Below are positions 48,376 to 56,663 of a stretch of 61,970 bases of DNA, piece after piece. The notes under the pieces were generated by a model. The model worked only from the letters and a program-made list of their open reading frames with translations, did not search any database and had not been told where the DNA came from. Positions within the stretch are counted from its first letter, which is position 1, and each line of letters opens with the position of its first letter. This DNA comes from Myxococcales bacterium (GTDB lineage Bacteria; Myxococcota; UBA727; VGSZ01), in assembly GCA_023248635.1 (NCBI GenBank), contig JAHFED010000036.1, positions 1-61,970 of the forward strand, written 5' to 3'. Position numbers and translations under genes: made by a program.

Positions 48376-49263
48376 ATGCGCGTGCTCCTCTTGCTGCTCT
48401 TGGTGATGTTCGGTGGTGCTTGCCCGGCGCCGACGGTGACTCCCCCGCCCGACGCCGGCACCGACGACCCCGAGATCGTCACCTGCGTCGACGACGAACA
48501 GTGCGCGGGCGGGTTTTGCCGAGCTGGCCTGTGCAGTGCCGCCGAGTGCGAGGACAACGGCGGCTGTCCGGCCACCGAGATTTGTCGAGACAGCCTGTGC
48601 GTGGCGCCGCCGGCGACGTGCGCCAGTGCTGCCGATTGTCCGGGCGACCAGCTTTGCGACGGATTCTCCGACGCCTGCTTCGACCCCAACGGTCCGGCCG
48701 AAGGAGAGGGCGAGGGCGAAGGAGAGGGTGAAGGAGAGGGTGAAGGAGAAGGAGAAGGAGAAGGCGAAGGCGAAGGCGATGGCGACGTCGTCGATCTGGC
48801 TGGCTTCCGCTTGGAAAACCGCGAGAGCGCCACACCTCAGGTCACGGTCTTTCCGGCGGGCACCGTGCTCGCGCCGGGCCAAGTGCTCGTCGTCGGGCGC
48901 GATGCTTCGGAGTCGGACTTCGTCGCCTTCTGGGGCTCCCTCGGCGCTGGCGCGCGCTACCTGAACGCCGCGACCAACAGTGGTGTTCCCGTGATCAACG
49001 GCGACGAAAAGTTCGCTCTGGTCAACGCCGAAGGAAGCACCATTGACGGCGACACCCGCACCGGCCTCGACAAGAAGTGCTACGCGCGCACCGCCCAGGC
49101 CGCCGCCGCCGACACCAGCTGGACCGAAGACGCCACGACGGCGGCGACGCCGGGGACCGCCAACGCCGCCGCCGTCCACGGCCTGGTGATCACCGAGTGG
49201 TGCGACGCCGAAGGCAGCGGCAAGTTCGTCTTCGAGTTCATCGAGGTGGCCAACTTGCCTTGA
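48376..49263 (+). CDS. Lipoprotein with Cys-rich modules, (EG)n linker and lamin-tail-like domain
   Basis: 295 aa; lipobox GGAC (C16) after LLLLLLVMF. Residues ~38-105 form three Cys-rich modules (CVDDEQCAGGFCRAGLC; CPATEICRDSLC; CPGDQLCDGFSDAC) like those in myxobacterial surface lipoproteins. A Gly-Glu linker follows (nt 48702-48782). The C-terminal half resembles a lamin-tail (LTD) Ig fold: DLAGFRLENRES, VFPAGTVLAPGQVLVVG, and VNAEGSTIDG. LTD domains in bacteria are usually on exported proteins bound to nucleases or polysaccharides. Here it stands alone. Likely surface-exposed; function unknown. Confidence 0.8.
   Translation: MRVLLLLLLVMFGGACPAPTVTPPPDAGTDDPEIVTCVDDEQCAGGFCRAGLCSAAECEDNGGCPATEICRDSLCVAPPATCASAADCPGDQLCDGFSDACFDPNGPAEGEGEGEGEGEGEGEGEGEGEGEGEGDGDVVDLAGFRLENRESATPQVTVFPAGTVLAPGQVLVVGRDASESDFVAFWGSLGAGARYLNAATNSGVPVINGDEKFALVNAEGSTIDGDTRTGLDKKCYARTAQAAAADTSWTEDATTAATPGTANAAAVHGLVITEWCDAEGSGKFVFEFIEVANLP
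48702..48782 (+). repeat. GAAGGAGAGGGC-type hexanucleotide tract encoding (Glu-Gly)n
   Basis: In-frame 6-bp repeats (GAGGGC, GAAGGA, GAGGGT and variants) coding a 13-14-fold Glu-Gly linker inside the 48376 lipoprotein. Confidence 0.9.
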
Positions 49264-49416
49264 GCGATCTCCTCGGCGGCGTCCACACGTTGAGCCCTGA
49301 CAACGGCTCAAACATCGGCACTTTGACGTCGTCAGCCACTCAACGACCAACAAACCCTTCACCCCCGCCAGGTGAAGCTGGCAGGATATCCCTCCGCACC
49401 AGCGAGGGAGACACCA

Positions 49417-50853
49417 GTGGTCCCGGACAGCTTGCAAAAGCTCATCGAAGACGGTGTCATCGACGACGTCAAAACGCAGCTGATGAGCGGCAAAGAGGCG
49501 GCGGTCTACGTCGTCGAACGCCACGGCGAGCTGCTGGCTGCCAAGGTCTACAAGTCCCGCGAGCAACGCACCTTCAAGGCGACGGCGACCTACACCGAGG
49601 GCCGCAACCAGACCCGCAACTCGCGGGACAAGCGCGCCATGGGCAAGCGCACGGCCTGGGGCAAGGAGCTCATCGAGTCCAGTTGGCGCGACATGGAGTA
49701 CCAGGCCCTCTTTCACGCCTTCCACGCCGGCGTGCGCGTGCCCGAGCCCGTGCTCTTATACGAAGACGTGCTGCTCATGCAGCTGCTCGTCGACGACAAC
49801 GGCGTACCCGCTCCGCGCTTGGCGGATTTCGATCTGCCGGCTGAGGTCGCTGAGCTGCTGCACCGAGAAATCTACGGGCAGGTGCGACTGCTGCTGCAGG
49901 TCGGCAAGATCCACGGCGACCTTTCGGCCTTCAACATCCTCATCGCCGAGGGCGGGCCTACCATCATCGACATGCCCCAGGTCGTCGACGCCAGCGGCAA
50001 CAACCAGGCGGCCGAGATCCTGCGCCGCGATCTGGCCAACGTGACCGAGCACCTCGCGCGCTTCGATGCCCGCCTGCTGCGCTTTCGCGACTGTGGCCTC
50101 GTGCTCTGGCAGCACTACCAACGGGGGACCCTGCACCTCGCCATCGATCCCGAAGAGGGCTCGGCGCGATCCAGCGGACCCAGCGGAGGACGACGGGTGC
50201 GCGACGCCGAACGTGGACGCATGGGGCGAGGGGGTGGACGCGCCGCCAACGCTCCCCGCGATCCGCGCGGGCCCCCGCCCGATCTGCGCCCCGCCCACGC
50301 CCGTGGACCCCAACCCGGGACGACGTCGACGTCGGCGGAGGGGCCACGCCGTCCCGATCTCCGCCGACCCCCAGACACCAGCGAGGGTCGACCCGATCTG
50401 CGGCGACCCCCTGAGCCCCGCGACGAGCGTCGACCCGATCTGCGACGACCCAGCGACGAGCGCCGACCCGATCTGCGGCGTCCCCCGAACGAGGATCGAC
50501 GACCGGATGTGCGCACGCCGACGACGAACGAGGATCGGCGCCCCGATGTCCGCCGGCCGCCCAGCGACGAGCGGCGACCCGATCTGCGACGACCACCGCC
50601 CACCGACAGCGGACCCGGCGCCCGACCTCCGCTGGCCAACGAAGATCGACGACCCGATCTCCGACGACCACCGATCGAGGATCGGCGACCCGATCTGCGA
50701 CGGCCGTCCCCCGATGGGCAGCGTCGTCCGGCCCCCGACATCGAAAGACGCCCCGCCCGTCCCCAGCCCTCGCGGCCCCCCGAGCCGCGGCGCGAAGAAG
50801 ACGCGCCCCGCTCCGGTGACGACGGCGATCAAGCCCCGCGCCGTCCCCGCTGA
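49417..50853 (+). CDS. RIO-type protein kinase with long Arg/Pro-rich repetitive tail
   Basis: 478 aa from GTG 49417 (GAGGGAG upstream; GTG 49372 also possible). RIO1-like core, residues ~1-245: LMSGKEAAVYVVERHG nucleotide loop, KVYKSREQRTFKA with the ATP-site Lys, catalytic loop KIHGDLSAFNILI, and metal loop TIIDMPQVVDAS. All core catalytic residues are present. Residues ~285-455 carry about nine copies of an RRPDLRRPP-type unit separated by Asp/Glu-rich bridges, unlike normal RIO kinases. The tail is strongly basic with acidic spacers and could bind RNA or ribosomes; RIO1 itself acts in 18S maturation in eukaryotes and archaea. Bacterial RIO function is unclear. Confidence 0.87.
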   Translation: MVPDSLQKLIEDGVIDDVKTQLMSGKEAAVYVVERHGELLAAKVYKSREQRTFKATATYTEGRNQTRNSRDKRAMGKRTAWGKELIESSWRDMEYQALFHAFHAGVRVPEPVLLYEDVLLMQLLVDDNGVPAPRLADFDLPAEVAELLHREIYGQVRLLLQVGKIHGDLSAFNILIAEGGPTIIDMPQVVDASGNNQAAEILRRDLANVTEHLARFDARLLRFRDCGLVLWQHYQRGTLHLAIDPEEGSARSSGPSGGRRVRDAERGRMGRGGGRAANAPRDPRGPPPDLRPAHARGPQPGTTSTSAEGPRRPDLRRPPDTSEGRPDLRRPPEPRDERRPDLRRPSDERRPDLRRPPNEDRRPDVRTPTTNEDRRPDVRRPPSDERRPDLRRPPPTDSGPGARPPLANEDRRPDLRRPPIEDRRPDLRRPSPDGQRRPAPDIERRPARPQPSRPPEPRREEDAPRSGDDGDQAPRRPR

Positions 50854-50859
50854 TCCTTT

Positions 50860-50928
50860 GGTCGCTTCGGGTCGCTTCTTGGTGACGCGGAAGCGGGCAG
50901 TCACATCGAAGCGACCCTGCGCGACGGA
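50860..50928. repeat. GGTCGCTTC/GAAGCGACC imperfect palindrome, copy 1
   Basis: Contains GTCGCTTCTTGGTGACGCGG and, further on, CAGTCACATCGAAGCGACCC, forming a long imperfect palindrome. An inverted, ~75-bp related copy sits at 59020-59100. No gene supported between 50854 and 51341. Confidence 0.75.
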
Positions 50929-50929
50929 T

Positions 50930-51069
50930 CAAACCGCGCCAGCGGTTTGAACATCCAAACTTCAAGACGCGCCAGCGTCTTGAACATCCAAACTTCAAAA
51001 CTCGCGCGCTAGCGTCTGGAACCAGCAGAACTTCAAGACGCGCCAGCGTCTTGAACATCCAAACTTCAA
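50930..51069. repeat. Four tandem copies of the CAAGACGC/GCGTCTTG hairpin repeat
   Basis: Hairpins at 50930-50949, 50963-50982 and 51034-51053, with a decayed copy at 50997-51033; each is followed by AACATCCAAACTTC. The first copy has arms CAAACCGC and GCGGTTTG where the others have CAAGACGC and GCGTCTTG: both arms changed together so that pairing is kept. Confidence 0.9.
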
Positions 51070-51110
51070 CTGACCGATCCACGCACAGGCGCACGCTGGC
51101 GCACCGAAAG

Positions 51111-51147
51111 GGCTTCCTGCTTTGCGCCGTTGGCACGGCGCAAAGCG
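51111..51147 (-). repeat. Single copy of the CTTTGCGCCGT hairpin repeat
   Basis: Inverted copy of the unit arrayed at 17659-17781, with arms CTTTGCGCCGT and ACGGCGCAAAG around TGGC and the adjoining CTTCCTG. Confidence 0.85.
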
Positions 51148-51341
51148 CGGCGTTGGGAAGCCCGTGCCCCCATCACACCCTCGCCAGGCCCCGCATCCGG
51201 ATGCGGCGGCTTAGGCCGTCGGTGGGCGATCGGCGGATGGTGGCATGTCGCCTGCTGACGCACCGTGCCTGACACGTCGGTCGAACGTGATCGATGCGTC
51301 AAAGCTGCGGGCGCGGGTCGCCTGAGCAAAGAGGTCCCTGG

Positions 51342-53339
51342 ATGCGCTCGTCTCCACGTCCCTTGCGCCTCGCTCCGATCGTGCTGCTGCCGCTGTCGGC
51401 GGCGGTCGGCTGCTTCGACTTCACCCTGGTCGGTGAACCGGGCGGCGAAGGAGCTCCGACCGCGTCGCTGGTGCTCTCGGCCACCGCCGGCCAGGCGCCC
51501 CTCGAGCTCGTGCTCGACGCCAGCGCCTCTCTGCCTTTCAAAGAAGGCGATGCCCTGCAGTTCGACTTCGACTTCGACGGCGACGGCACCTTCGAGATCG
51601 AGCGCTCCGACGACGCCATCGCCGACCACAGCTACAGCTCCGCCGGGTCCTTTGCGCCGCTGGTGCGCGTGCGAGGCTCCGACGGCCGCTACGACGTCGC
51701 CGACGCCGCTCTCGAGGTCTCGGCCCAAAATCCCCCCCGCACCGCCGACGTCGACGTCGACTCCGATCACGATGGCCGCATCACCGGCGCTGACGAAGCC
51801 GTCGAAGACGAGTCCGAGGCCGCCTTCTTCGGCAACGTCGACGACGACAACGGCGACGGCGAGCGCGATCGCGACGACAACGTGCTCGACGACGACGACG
51901 ACGACACCTTCCCGATCGTGGTCCGACAGGTCCGCGAGCTGGGGGCCTCGCAGGTGTTTGTGCAGGTGAGCCCGGCCATCGCTGCCACCCGCACGCGTCT
52001 CTGGCTCGACGGCGCCATCCTCACCGACGCGAGCAGCGACCGGGCCCAAGTGCAAGGCGCGGGTGCTGCGGACGTTGAGCTGCGACTCGAATCCCTCACT
52101 GGCCGCACCAGCGATTGGGATGGACGCGTCGAGATCACGGTCACGGTCGAAGACGGCGGCGACGTCGTCAGCAGCGACACCGTGCACCTGCGAGCAGCGC
52201 CGGTGCTCTTTCCCGACAACCTGCAAGCGCCCCGGCAGCTCTTCGTGATGGACATCCCCGACGGCGAAGACAGCAACCAAGCGCTGGTCGGTGCCTTTCG
52301 CGACAGCCTCCCCGAAGGCGTCGACCTCTACGAGCTGAACGCCGACGACTACTTCTACGACCGCTGGGTGCAAGACAGCTGGGAGGTGGGCACGCAGCTG
52401 GTCCCCGACGGCGACGGCGGCCAGCGCGAGATGATCACGGCCATGCAGACCGAGCGCTCTTACGGCGGCCAGGGGCTCGATGCCTTCGTTCCGGGCGAGT
52501 GGATCTCTCAGGGCCGCGGCTTCTACTACCCAGGTGGCGACGAGACCGCGCACAACTACGGCGGCAACCTCGAGACCTCGCCACCGACGGCGTCGGATCC
52601 CTTTGGTCGCATGCTCTTTGGTGGAGGCACCCAGGCCCTCAGCGGGGCGCGCAACGTCGACAGCATGAACGAAAACCAGGTCTCCTTCCTCAACGCGCAG
52701 GAGCTGCAGGGCCCGGCCATCGAGCTGTCGTCTGAGTGGCTCGAGGTCGGCCACATCGACGAGATTCTGCAGTTCATCCCCGATCTCTCACCCGACGAAG
52801 GCGGCCATGCGTTCAAGATCGCCATCGCTTCGCCCCGGCTCGCCCGCGACGTGCTCGTCGGATTGCGCGAAAATGGTCAAGGCGGCGCCACCGTCTTCGC
52901 CGGCCGTCGCCGCAGCTTCAGCGTCGACGAAGTCCTCGACGACGAAGAGTTCAACGCGCTCAACGAGCTGGCCCAGGCCCGCATCGAGGGTGTGCAGGTG
53001 AAACTGAAGGCGACGCTGCACCTCAGCGACGACGACTTCCGACCCGTACCCGTCTTCTTCGAGGACCAGGGCGACGGCTTGGTGGCGGCCTTCAACCCCG
53101 GCGTCCAGAACCTCGTCACCATGGGAACACGCTTGTTCGCGCCCGATCCCGAGGGACCCGTGGTCAACGGCGAAGATGCCTGGCAGGCGGCGACCCTGGC
53201 GTCTCTCGCCGACACCGACCTCGACGTCGTCTTCGTCGACGTCTTCCAGAGCTATCACGAGCTTTTGGGTGAGGCCCACTGCGGCACCAATGTTGAGCGC
53301 GCTCCCTACGCCACGGCGTGGTGGACGGTGGAGAAATGA
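51342..53339 (+). CDS. Lipid-anchored eukaryotic-type protein-arginine deiminase (PAD)
   Basis: 665 aa; ATG 51342 with GAGG eight bases upstream. Lipobox AVGC (C24), so exported and membrane anchored. Residues ~37-125 form a PKD-like Ig domain (DFDFDGDGTFE). Residues ~135-190 are an Asp-rich calcium region (DVDSDHDGRITG) that matches the PAD middle domain. The catalytic domain (~285-665) keeps DRWVQDSWEVG (Asp345), GGNLETSPP, FGRMLFGG, WLEVGHIDEILQFIP (His471, Asp473) and LLGEAHCGTNVERAP (Cys647), corresponding to PAD4 Asp350, His471, Asp473 and Cys645. It should convert peptidyl-arginine to citrulline in a Ca-dependent way; substrates unknown. Coupled to the HEAT-repeat gene. Confidence 0.9.
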   Translation: MRSSPRPLRLAPIVLLPLSAAVGCFDFTLVGEPGGEGAPTASLVLSATAGQAPLELVLDASASLPFKEGDALQFDFDFDGDGTFEIERSDDAIADHSYSSAGSFAPLVRVRGSDGRYDVADAALEVSAQNPPRTADVDVDSDHDGRITGADEAVEDESEAAFFGNVDDDNGDGERDRDDNVLDDDDDDTFPIVVRQVRELGASQVFVQVSPAIAATRTRLWLDGAILTDASSDRAQVQGAGAADVELRLESLTGRTSDWDGRVEITVTVEDGGDVVSSDTVHLRAAPVLFPDNLQAPRQLFVMDIPDGEDSNQALVGAFRDSLPEGVDLYELNADDYFYDRWVQDSWEVGTQLVPDGDGGQREMITAMQTERSYGGQGLDAFVPGEWISQGRGFYYPGGDETAHNYGGNLETSPPTASDPFGRMLFGGGTQALSGARNVDSMNENQVSFLNAQELQGPAIELSSEWLEVGHIDEILQFIPDLSPDEGGHAFKIAIASPRLARDVLVGLRENGQGGATVFAGRRRSFSVDEVLDDEEFNALNELAQARIEGVQVKLKATLHLSDDDFRPVPVFFEDQGDGLVAAFNPGVQNLVTMGTRLFAPDPEGPVVNGEDAWQAATLASLADTDLDVVFVDVFQSYHELLGEAHCGTNVERAPYATAWWTVEK

Positions 53340-53341
53340 TC

Positions 53342-54085
53342 ATGAAGAAGCTCCCCCTGTTGTTGGCCGTTCTCGTCGCTGCCGCCGCCCACGCCGGCCC
53401 GACGCCGACGGTGAAGCTCAAGGGCATCGATCCCGCGGTGTACCTGCAGAAGCGCAACCACCGCCCCGACGTCAGCGGCGAGCTGCGCCGACTGCCCGCC
53501 GGCGTCGCCGTCGCCGTCCTCGACGATCCCATGGCCTTCGTCGTCGACGACAGCGCCTATCCAGCCGGCATCAAGGCCGACGAGCGTCAGAAGCTGCGGA
53601 CCGTCGAAGTGCGCGCGTTGTTACAAGGGGCGCTGACGTCGTTGGCCCAGCGCCACGATCTGCGGGCCTTCGATCTGCTGCGCAGGCACGTCGCCCACGA
53701 CGACGACGCCGTCGCCGCCCTGGCCGCCGAGCGCCTCGGTGAGCTCGATGATCACCGCGTCGTCGAAGCCCTCGCCGGGCTGGTCAAGGATCAGACCCTG
53801 CGACTCGAAGTGCGCGCGGCAGCCTGCGCCGGTCTGGGGCACGTGCGCAGCCAAGAGGCTCTCGAGGCCCTGCTGCCAGCGTTGTCGTCGTCGAACAAGG
53901 ACGAGATCCGCACCGCGGCGCTGCGGGCGCTGGGTTCGCTGACCTCGCGCTGGGCCTGGGAAGCGCGCGACGACGTGGCCACCGGCGACCACCTGCGGGC
54001 CGCCGCTCTGCGCGCCGTGCAAGCCGTAGAAGGCGACGCCGACGTCGTCGCCGTGCGCGATGAGATGCTCGCCCTCCTCCGTTGA
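53342..54085 (+). CDS. Exported HEAT-repeat protein
   Basis: 247 aa. Signal peptide MKKLPLLLAVLVAAAAHAG. Mature part consists of alpha-helical HEAT/PBS-lyase-like repeats from ~residue 90 on: VAALAAERLGELDDHRVVEALAGLV, LRLEVRAAACAGLGHVRSQEALEALLPAL, IRTAALRALGSL. ATG 53342 is chosen because the GGAG is eight bases upstream; an ATG at 53336 would overlap the deiminase TGA. Adjacent gene order implies co-expression with the arginine deiminase, so it may be a scaffold, inhibitor or substrate receptor for it. The latter is inference. Confidence 0.82.
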   Translation: MKKLPLLLAVLVAAAAHAGPTPTVKLKGIDPAVYLQKRNHRPDVSGELRRLPAGVAVAVLDDPMAFVVDDSAYPAGIKADERQKLRTVEVRALLQGALTSLAQRHDLRAFDLLRRHVAHDDDAVAALAAERLGELDDHRVVEALAGLVKDQTLRLEVRAAACAGLGHVRSQEALEALLPALSSSNKDEIRTAALRALGSLTSRWAWEARDDVATGDHLRAAALRAVQAVEGDADVVAVRDEMLALLR

Positions 54086-54127
54086 GCGACCGATTGCGGT
54101 CTGTGCTCGTGAGGCGTTTGCTGTGTC

Positions 54128-55423
54128 ATGCGCGTTGCGGTGCTGGTCGTCGTCGTTATTGTGCTGATCGGCTGTGCTCCACCCCCACCCGACGGCGACG
54201 GCCCAGGCGAAGGTGAAGGAGAAGGCGAAGGCGAAGCAGGCCCCACCGGCTTTGACGTCGACGTCGACGCGGATGAAGTGCCCTGCGAGCGGCTCGAGGC
54301 CTGGCCCATCCTGGTGCCCTCGCCGGCCCATCCCTGGGTGCTGCACTTGCGCGACGAGAGCGAGCGGGCCCTGGGCGACGCCATGATGGCCGACCTGGAC
54401 CTGGCCTGGGACCAAGAGCGCGCCCTCGGCTTCCCCGATGCCCCCGGCGACGAAGGCGTTTGCGGCGACGACGGCCTCTTTGATGTCTTCCTCTTTGCTG
54501 GCAGCGAGCGCGCCTACGTCGACTCCATCGCCGACATCCCGGCGACCCCCTTCAACGACGTCGCTCCTTTCCTGGTCATCGACTACGAATTCTGGCCCCC
54601 CTCGACCATGGCCCACGAGCTCAACCACGCGATGCAAGCCTCGTGTGATTGGAACGAGACCGCCTTCATCTTCGAAGCCACGTCCCAATTCATCGAGGAA
54701 GCCCTCTTCGACGACGACGACATCTATCGCGAGGTGCTGGTCGACTTTCAGAGTCAAGCGGATCGAGCCCTGGATTTCGACGACGGCTACGCAGGCTATT
54801 ATATGTATGGAGCAGCCCTTTATTTGTTCTATCTTGATGAGGCCGTTTTCTCCGATGATCCAACCTGGCTCGGTCGCATGTGGCTGGGAGCACGCTCGAC
54901 AGAAAATCCCGCAGGCCTCGGCGGGGAGCCTGACGTAGAAGACGTGCTCGAGGACATGCTGCAAGAGCAAAGATCGATGTCATTCTTTGATTCTGTTGTC
55001 GAGTTTGCGCGCTGGAGATATTATCTGGCGGGCCACGACGACGGCCGTCATTTCAGCGAGGCGGCCGAGCTCTTGGACGATGCCTTGGTGCCCGAGCTCT
55101 CCCTCGCTGTGGGCGGCGAGCAAAGCGCTGCGTTGTCGGAGCTGGGAACCCTGTACCTGGCGTTGAGCGGGGCTGCCGACGGCGACGTCCATGTCACGGT
55201 CGGGGGTGAGCTCGACGGCGCCACCTTGATTGCTCAAGCCTTGCCGGGGCTCGATGGCAGCGACGGGCAACGCGTCGACGGTTCCAATGTCTTCACCGTG
55301 AGGCTGTCGTCGGCGGGCACGCGCGTCTTGGCGCTGACCTTGTTGCCACCGCCCGAGCGCGCCGATCCCGACGTCGTCGAGCGGCCGCGGCGGCCCTTGA
55401 GCATCACTGCTTCGACGCCATAG
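54128..55423 (+). CDS. Lipoprotein with gluzincin-like metallopeptidase motif and (EG)n linker
   Basis: 431 aa. Lipobox LIGC (C16), Pro-rich start and a short Gly-Glu linker (residues ~27-36). Zinc motif H163-ELN-H167, with a likely third ligand Glu183 in IFEATSQFIEEALFDDD, the gluzincin layout. Tyr/Phe-rich helical middle (YYMYGAALYLFYLDEAVF) and C-terminal beta-sandwich. It recalls the MXAN_6640-type putative metalloproteases of myxobacteria, though I cannot confirm this by search. Codon use in the middle part (nt ~54780-55030) is visibly less GC-rich than in its neighbours. Convergent with the methyltransferase gene, end to end. Confidence 0.78.
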   Translation: MRVAVLVVVVIVLIGCAPPPPDGDGPGEGEGEGEGEAGPTGFDVDVDADEVPCERLEAWPILVPSPAHPWVLHLRDESERALGDAMMADLDLAWDQERALGFPDAPGDEGVCGDDGLFDVFLFAGSERAYVDSIADIPATPFNDVAPFLVIDYEFWPPSTMAHELNHAMQASCDWNETAFIFEATSQFIEEALFDDDDIYREVLVDFQSQADRALDFDDGYAGYYMYGAALYLFYLDEAVFSDDPTWLGRMWLGARSTENPAGLGGEPDVEDVLEDMLQEQRSMSFFDSVVEFARWRYYLAGHDDGRHFSEAAELLDDALVPELSLAVGGEQSAALSELGTLYLALSGAADGDVHVTVGGELDGATLIAQALPGLDGSDGQRVDGSNVFTVRLSSAGTRVLALTLLPPPERADPDVVERPRRPLSITASTP

Positions 55424-56650
55424 CTACACGGCCAGCAGCAGGCCCTTGAGGTATTCGCCCTCGGGAAACGACACGGCGACGGGGTGGCACTTCGCGTGGC
55501 CGAGCTCGGCGATCACGCGGCAGGGGCGTCCGGCTTCGAAGGCAGCCTGGCCGGCCATCAAGCGGAAGAAGGCGCGGTCGACTGCACCCGAGCAAGAGAA
55601 GGTGAAGAGCAGGCCGTCGTCGTCGAGCAAGCGCAACCCGCGGATCATCAGGTCTTTGTAGGCCCGCGCGGCGCGGTCTCGGTGCTCGGCCTTGGCCGCA
55701 AACTTGGGCGGGTCGAGGACGACGGCGTCGAAGCGCTCTCCGTCGTCGTGCAGACCGCGCAACACCTCGAAGCAGTCGCCGCGCAGCCACTCGTGGGTCT
55801 CGTCGGCGAAACCGTTCTTCAGGGCGTTGTGCTGCCCCAGCTCGAGGGCGGGTTGGGAGCTGTCGACAGAGACGACGCTGCGCGCTCCGCCGGCGAGGGC
55901 GGCGACGGTGAACCCGCCGGTGTAGCAAAAACAATTCAACACCCGTCGACCGCGGGCCACGTCGCGCAGCTGCTGCCGGCTGTCGCGTTGGTCGAGATAA
56001 AAGCCGGTCTTGTGGCCGGCGTCGACGTCGACGTCGAAGTCGAGGCCCCGCTCTTTCATGCTGACCAGGCCCTCGAGCCCGGGTCCGTGCAGCACGCCTT
56101 TGCGCGACGGCAATCCCTCGAGGGTGCGGATGTCGGCGTCGCTGCGCTCGTACATCCTCCTCACTTTCGTCATTTCGATAATCGTCGAAACAACGATGTC
56201 ACGCAAACGTTCGGCGCCCGCGGACTGGCATTGAAGCACCGCAGTGTCACCGTAGAGGTCGACGATGACGCCCGGCAGGCCGTCGCTTTCACCAAAGAGC
56301 AAGCGCGCCGAAGTCGTCTGCTGAAGGTGCCGGAGATCGAGCACCAACGCTCGCCGCAAACGCAGGGCACGCTCGATGCGCGACCGCACCCAGTCGTCAT
56401 CGACCGAGCTGGCGTCGAAGCTCAACATGCGCACGCGGATCTGCGAGCTGGGCGAAAAGCAGCCCCGACCAAGCACCGCGCCGAAGGCGTCTTTGACGAC
56501 GACGACGTCACCGCTGCCAGGATCGCCTTCGACCCTGGCGATGGCCCCCGAGAAGATCCAGGGGTGCCGACGGCGGATCGCTTTGTCTTTGCCAGCCTTC
56601 AAACAGACCACGCCTCGATCGAGGTGCCAGACGTCTCCGTTCTTGGTCAT
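55424..56650 (-). CDS. Class I rRNA methyltransferase, RlmI/RlmK-like (PUA domain + Rossmann fold)
   Basis: 408 aa. N-terminal PUA domain (IRRRHPWIFSGAIARVEGDPGSGDVVVVKD), then FGESDGLPGVIVDLYGD, SAM-binding VLNCFCYTGGFTVAALAGGA, and catalytic VVLDPPKFA. This is the RlmI-type 23S rRNA m5C methyltransferase plan (m5C1962 in E. coli); site in this organism inferred. ATG 56650 chosen, because the upstream frame has no similarity. 13 bp downstream of the polytopic membrane-protein gene. Confidence 0.88.
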   Translation of the reverse strand: MTKNGDVWHLDRGVVCLKAGKDKAIRRRHPWIFSGAIARVEGDPGSGDVVVVKDAFGAVLGRGCFSPSSQIRVRMLSFDASSVDDDWVRSRIERALRLRRALVLDLRHLQQTTSARLLFGESDGLPGVIVDLYGDTAVLQCQSAGAERLRDIVVSTIIEMTKVRRMYERSDADIRTLEGLPSRKGVLHGPGLEGLVSMKERGLDFDVDVDAGHKTGFYLDQRDSRQQLRDVARGRRVLNCFCYTGGFTVAALAGGARSVVSVDSSQPALELGQHNALKNGFADETHEWLRGDCFEVLRGLHDDGERFDAVVLDPPKFAAKAEHRDRAARAYKDLMIRGLRLLDDDGLLFTFSCSGAVDRAFFRLMAGQAAFEAGRPCRVIAELGHAKCHPVAVSFPEGEYLKGLLLAV

Positions 56651-56663
56651 CGATCGTCTCTCA

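Noticed and set aside
48313-49725. N-terminal extension of the 47437 exported protein
   Set aside because: The upstream open frame lies antisense to the lamin-tail lipoprotein; a clear signal peptide begins at 48312.
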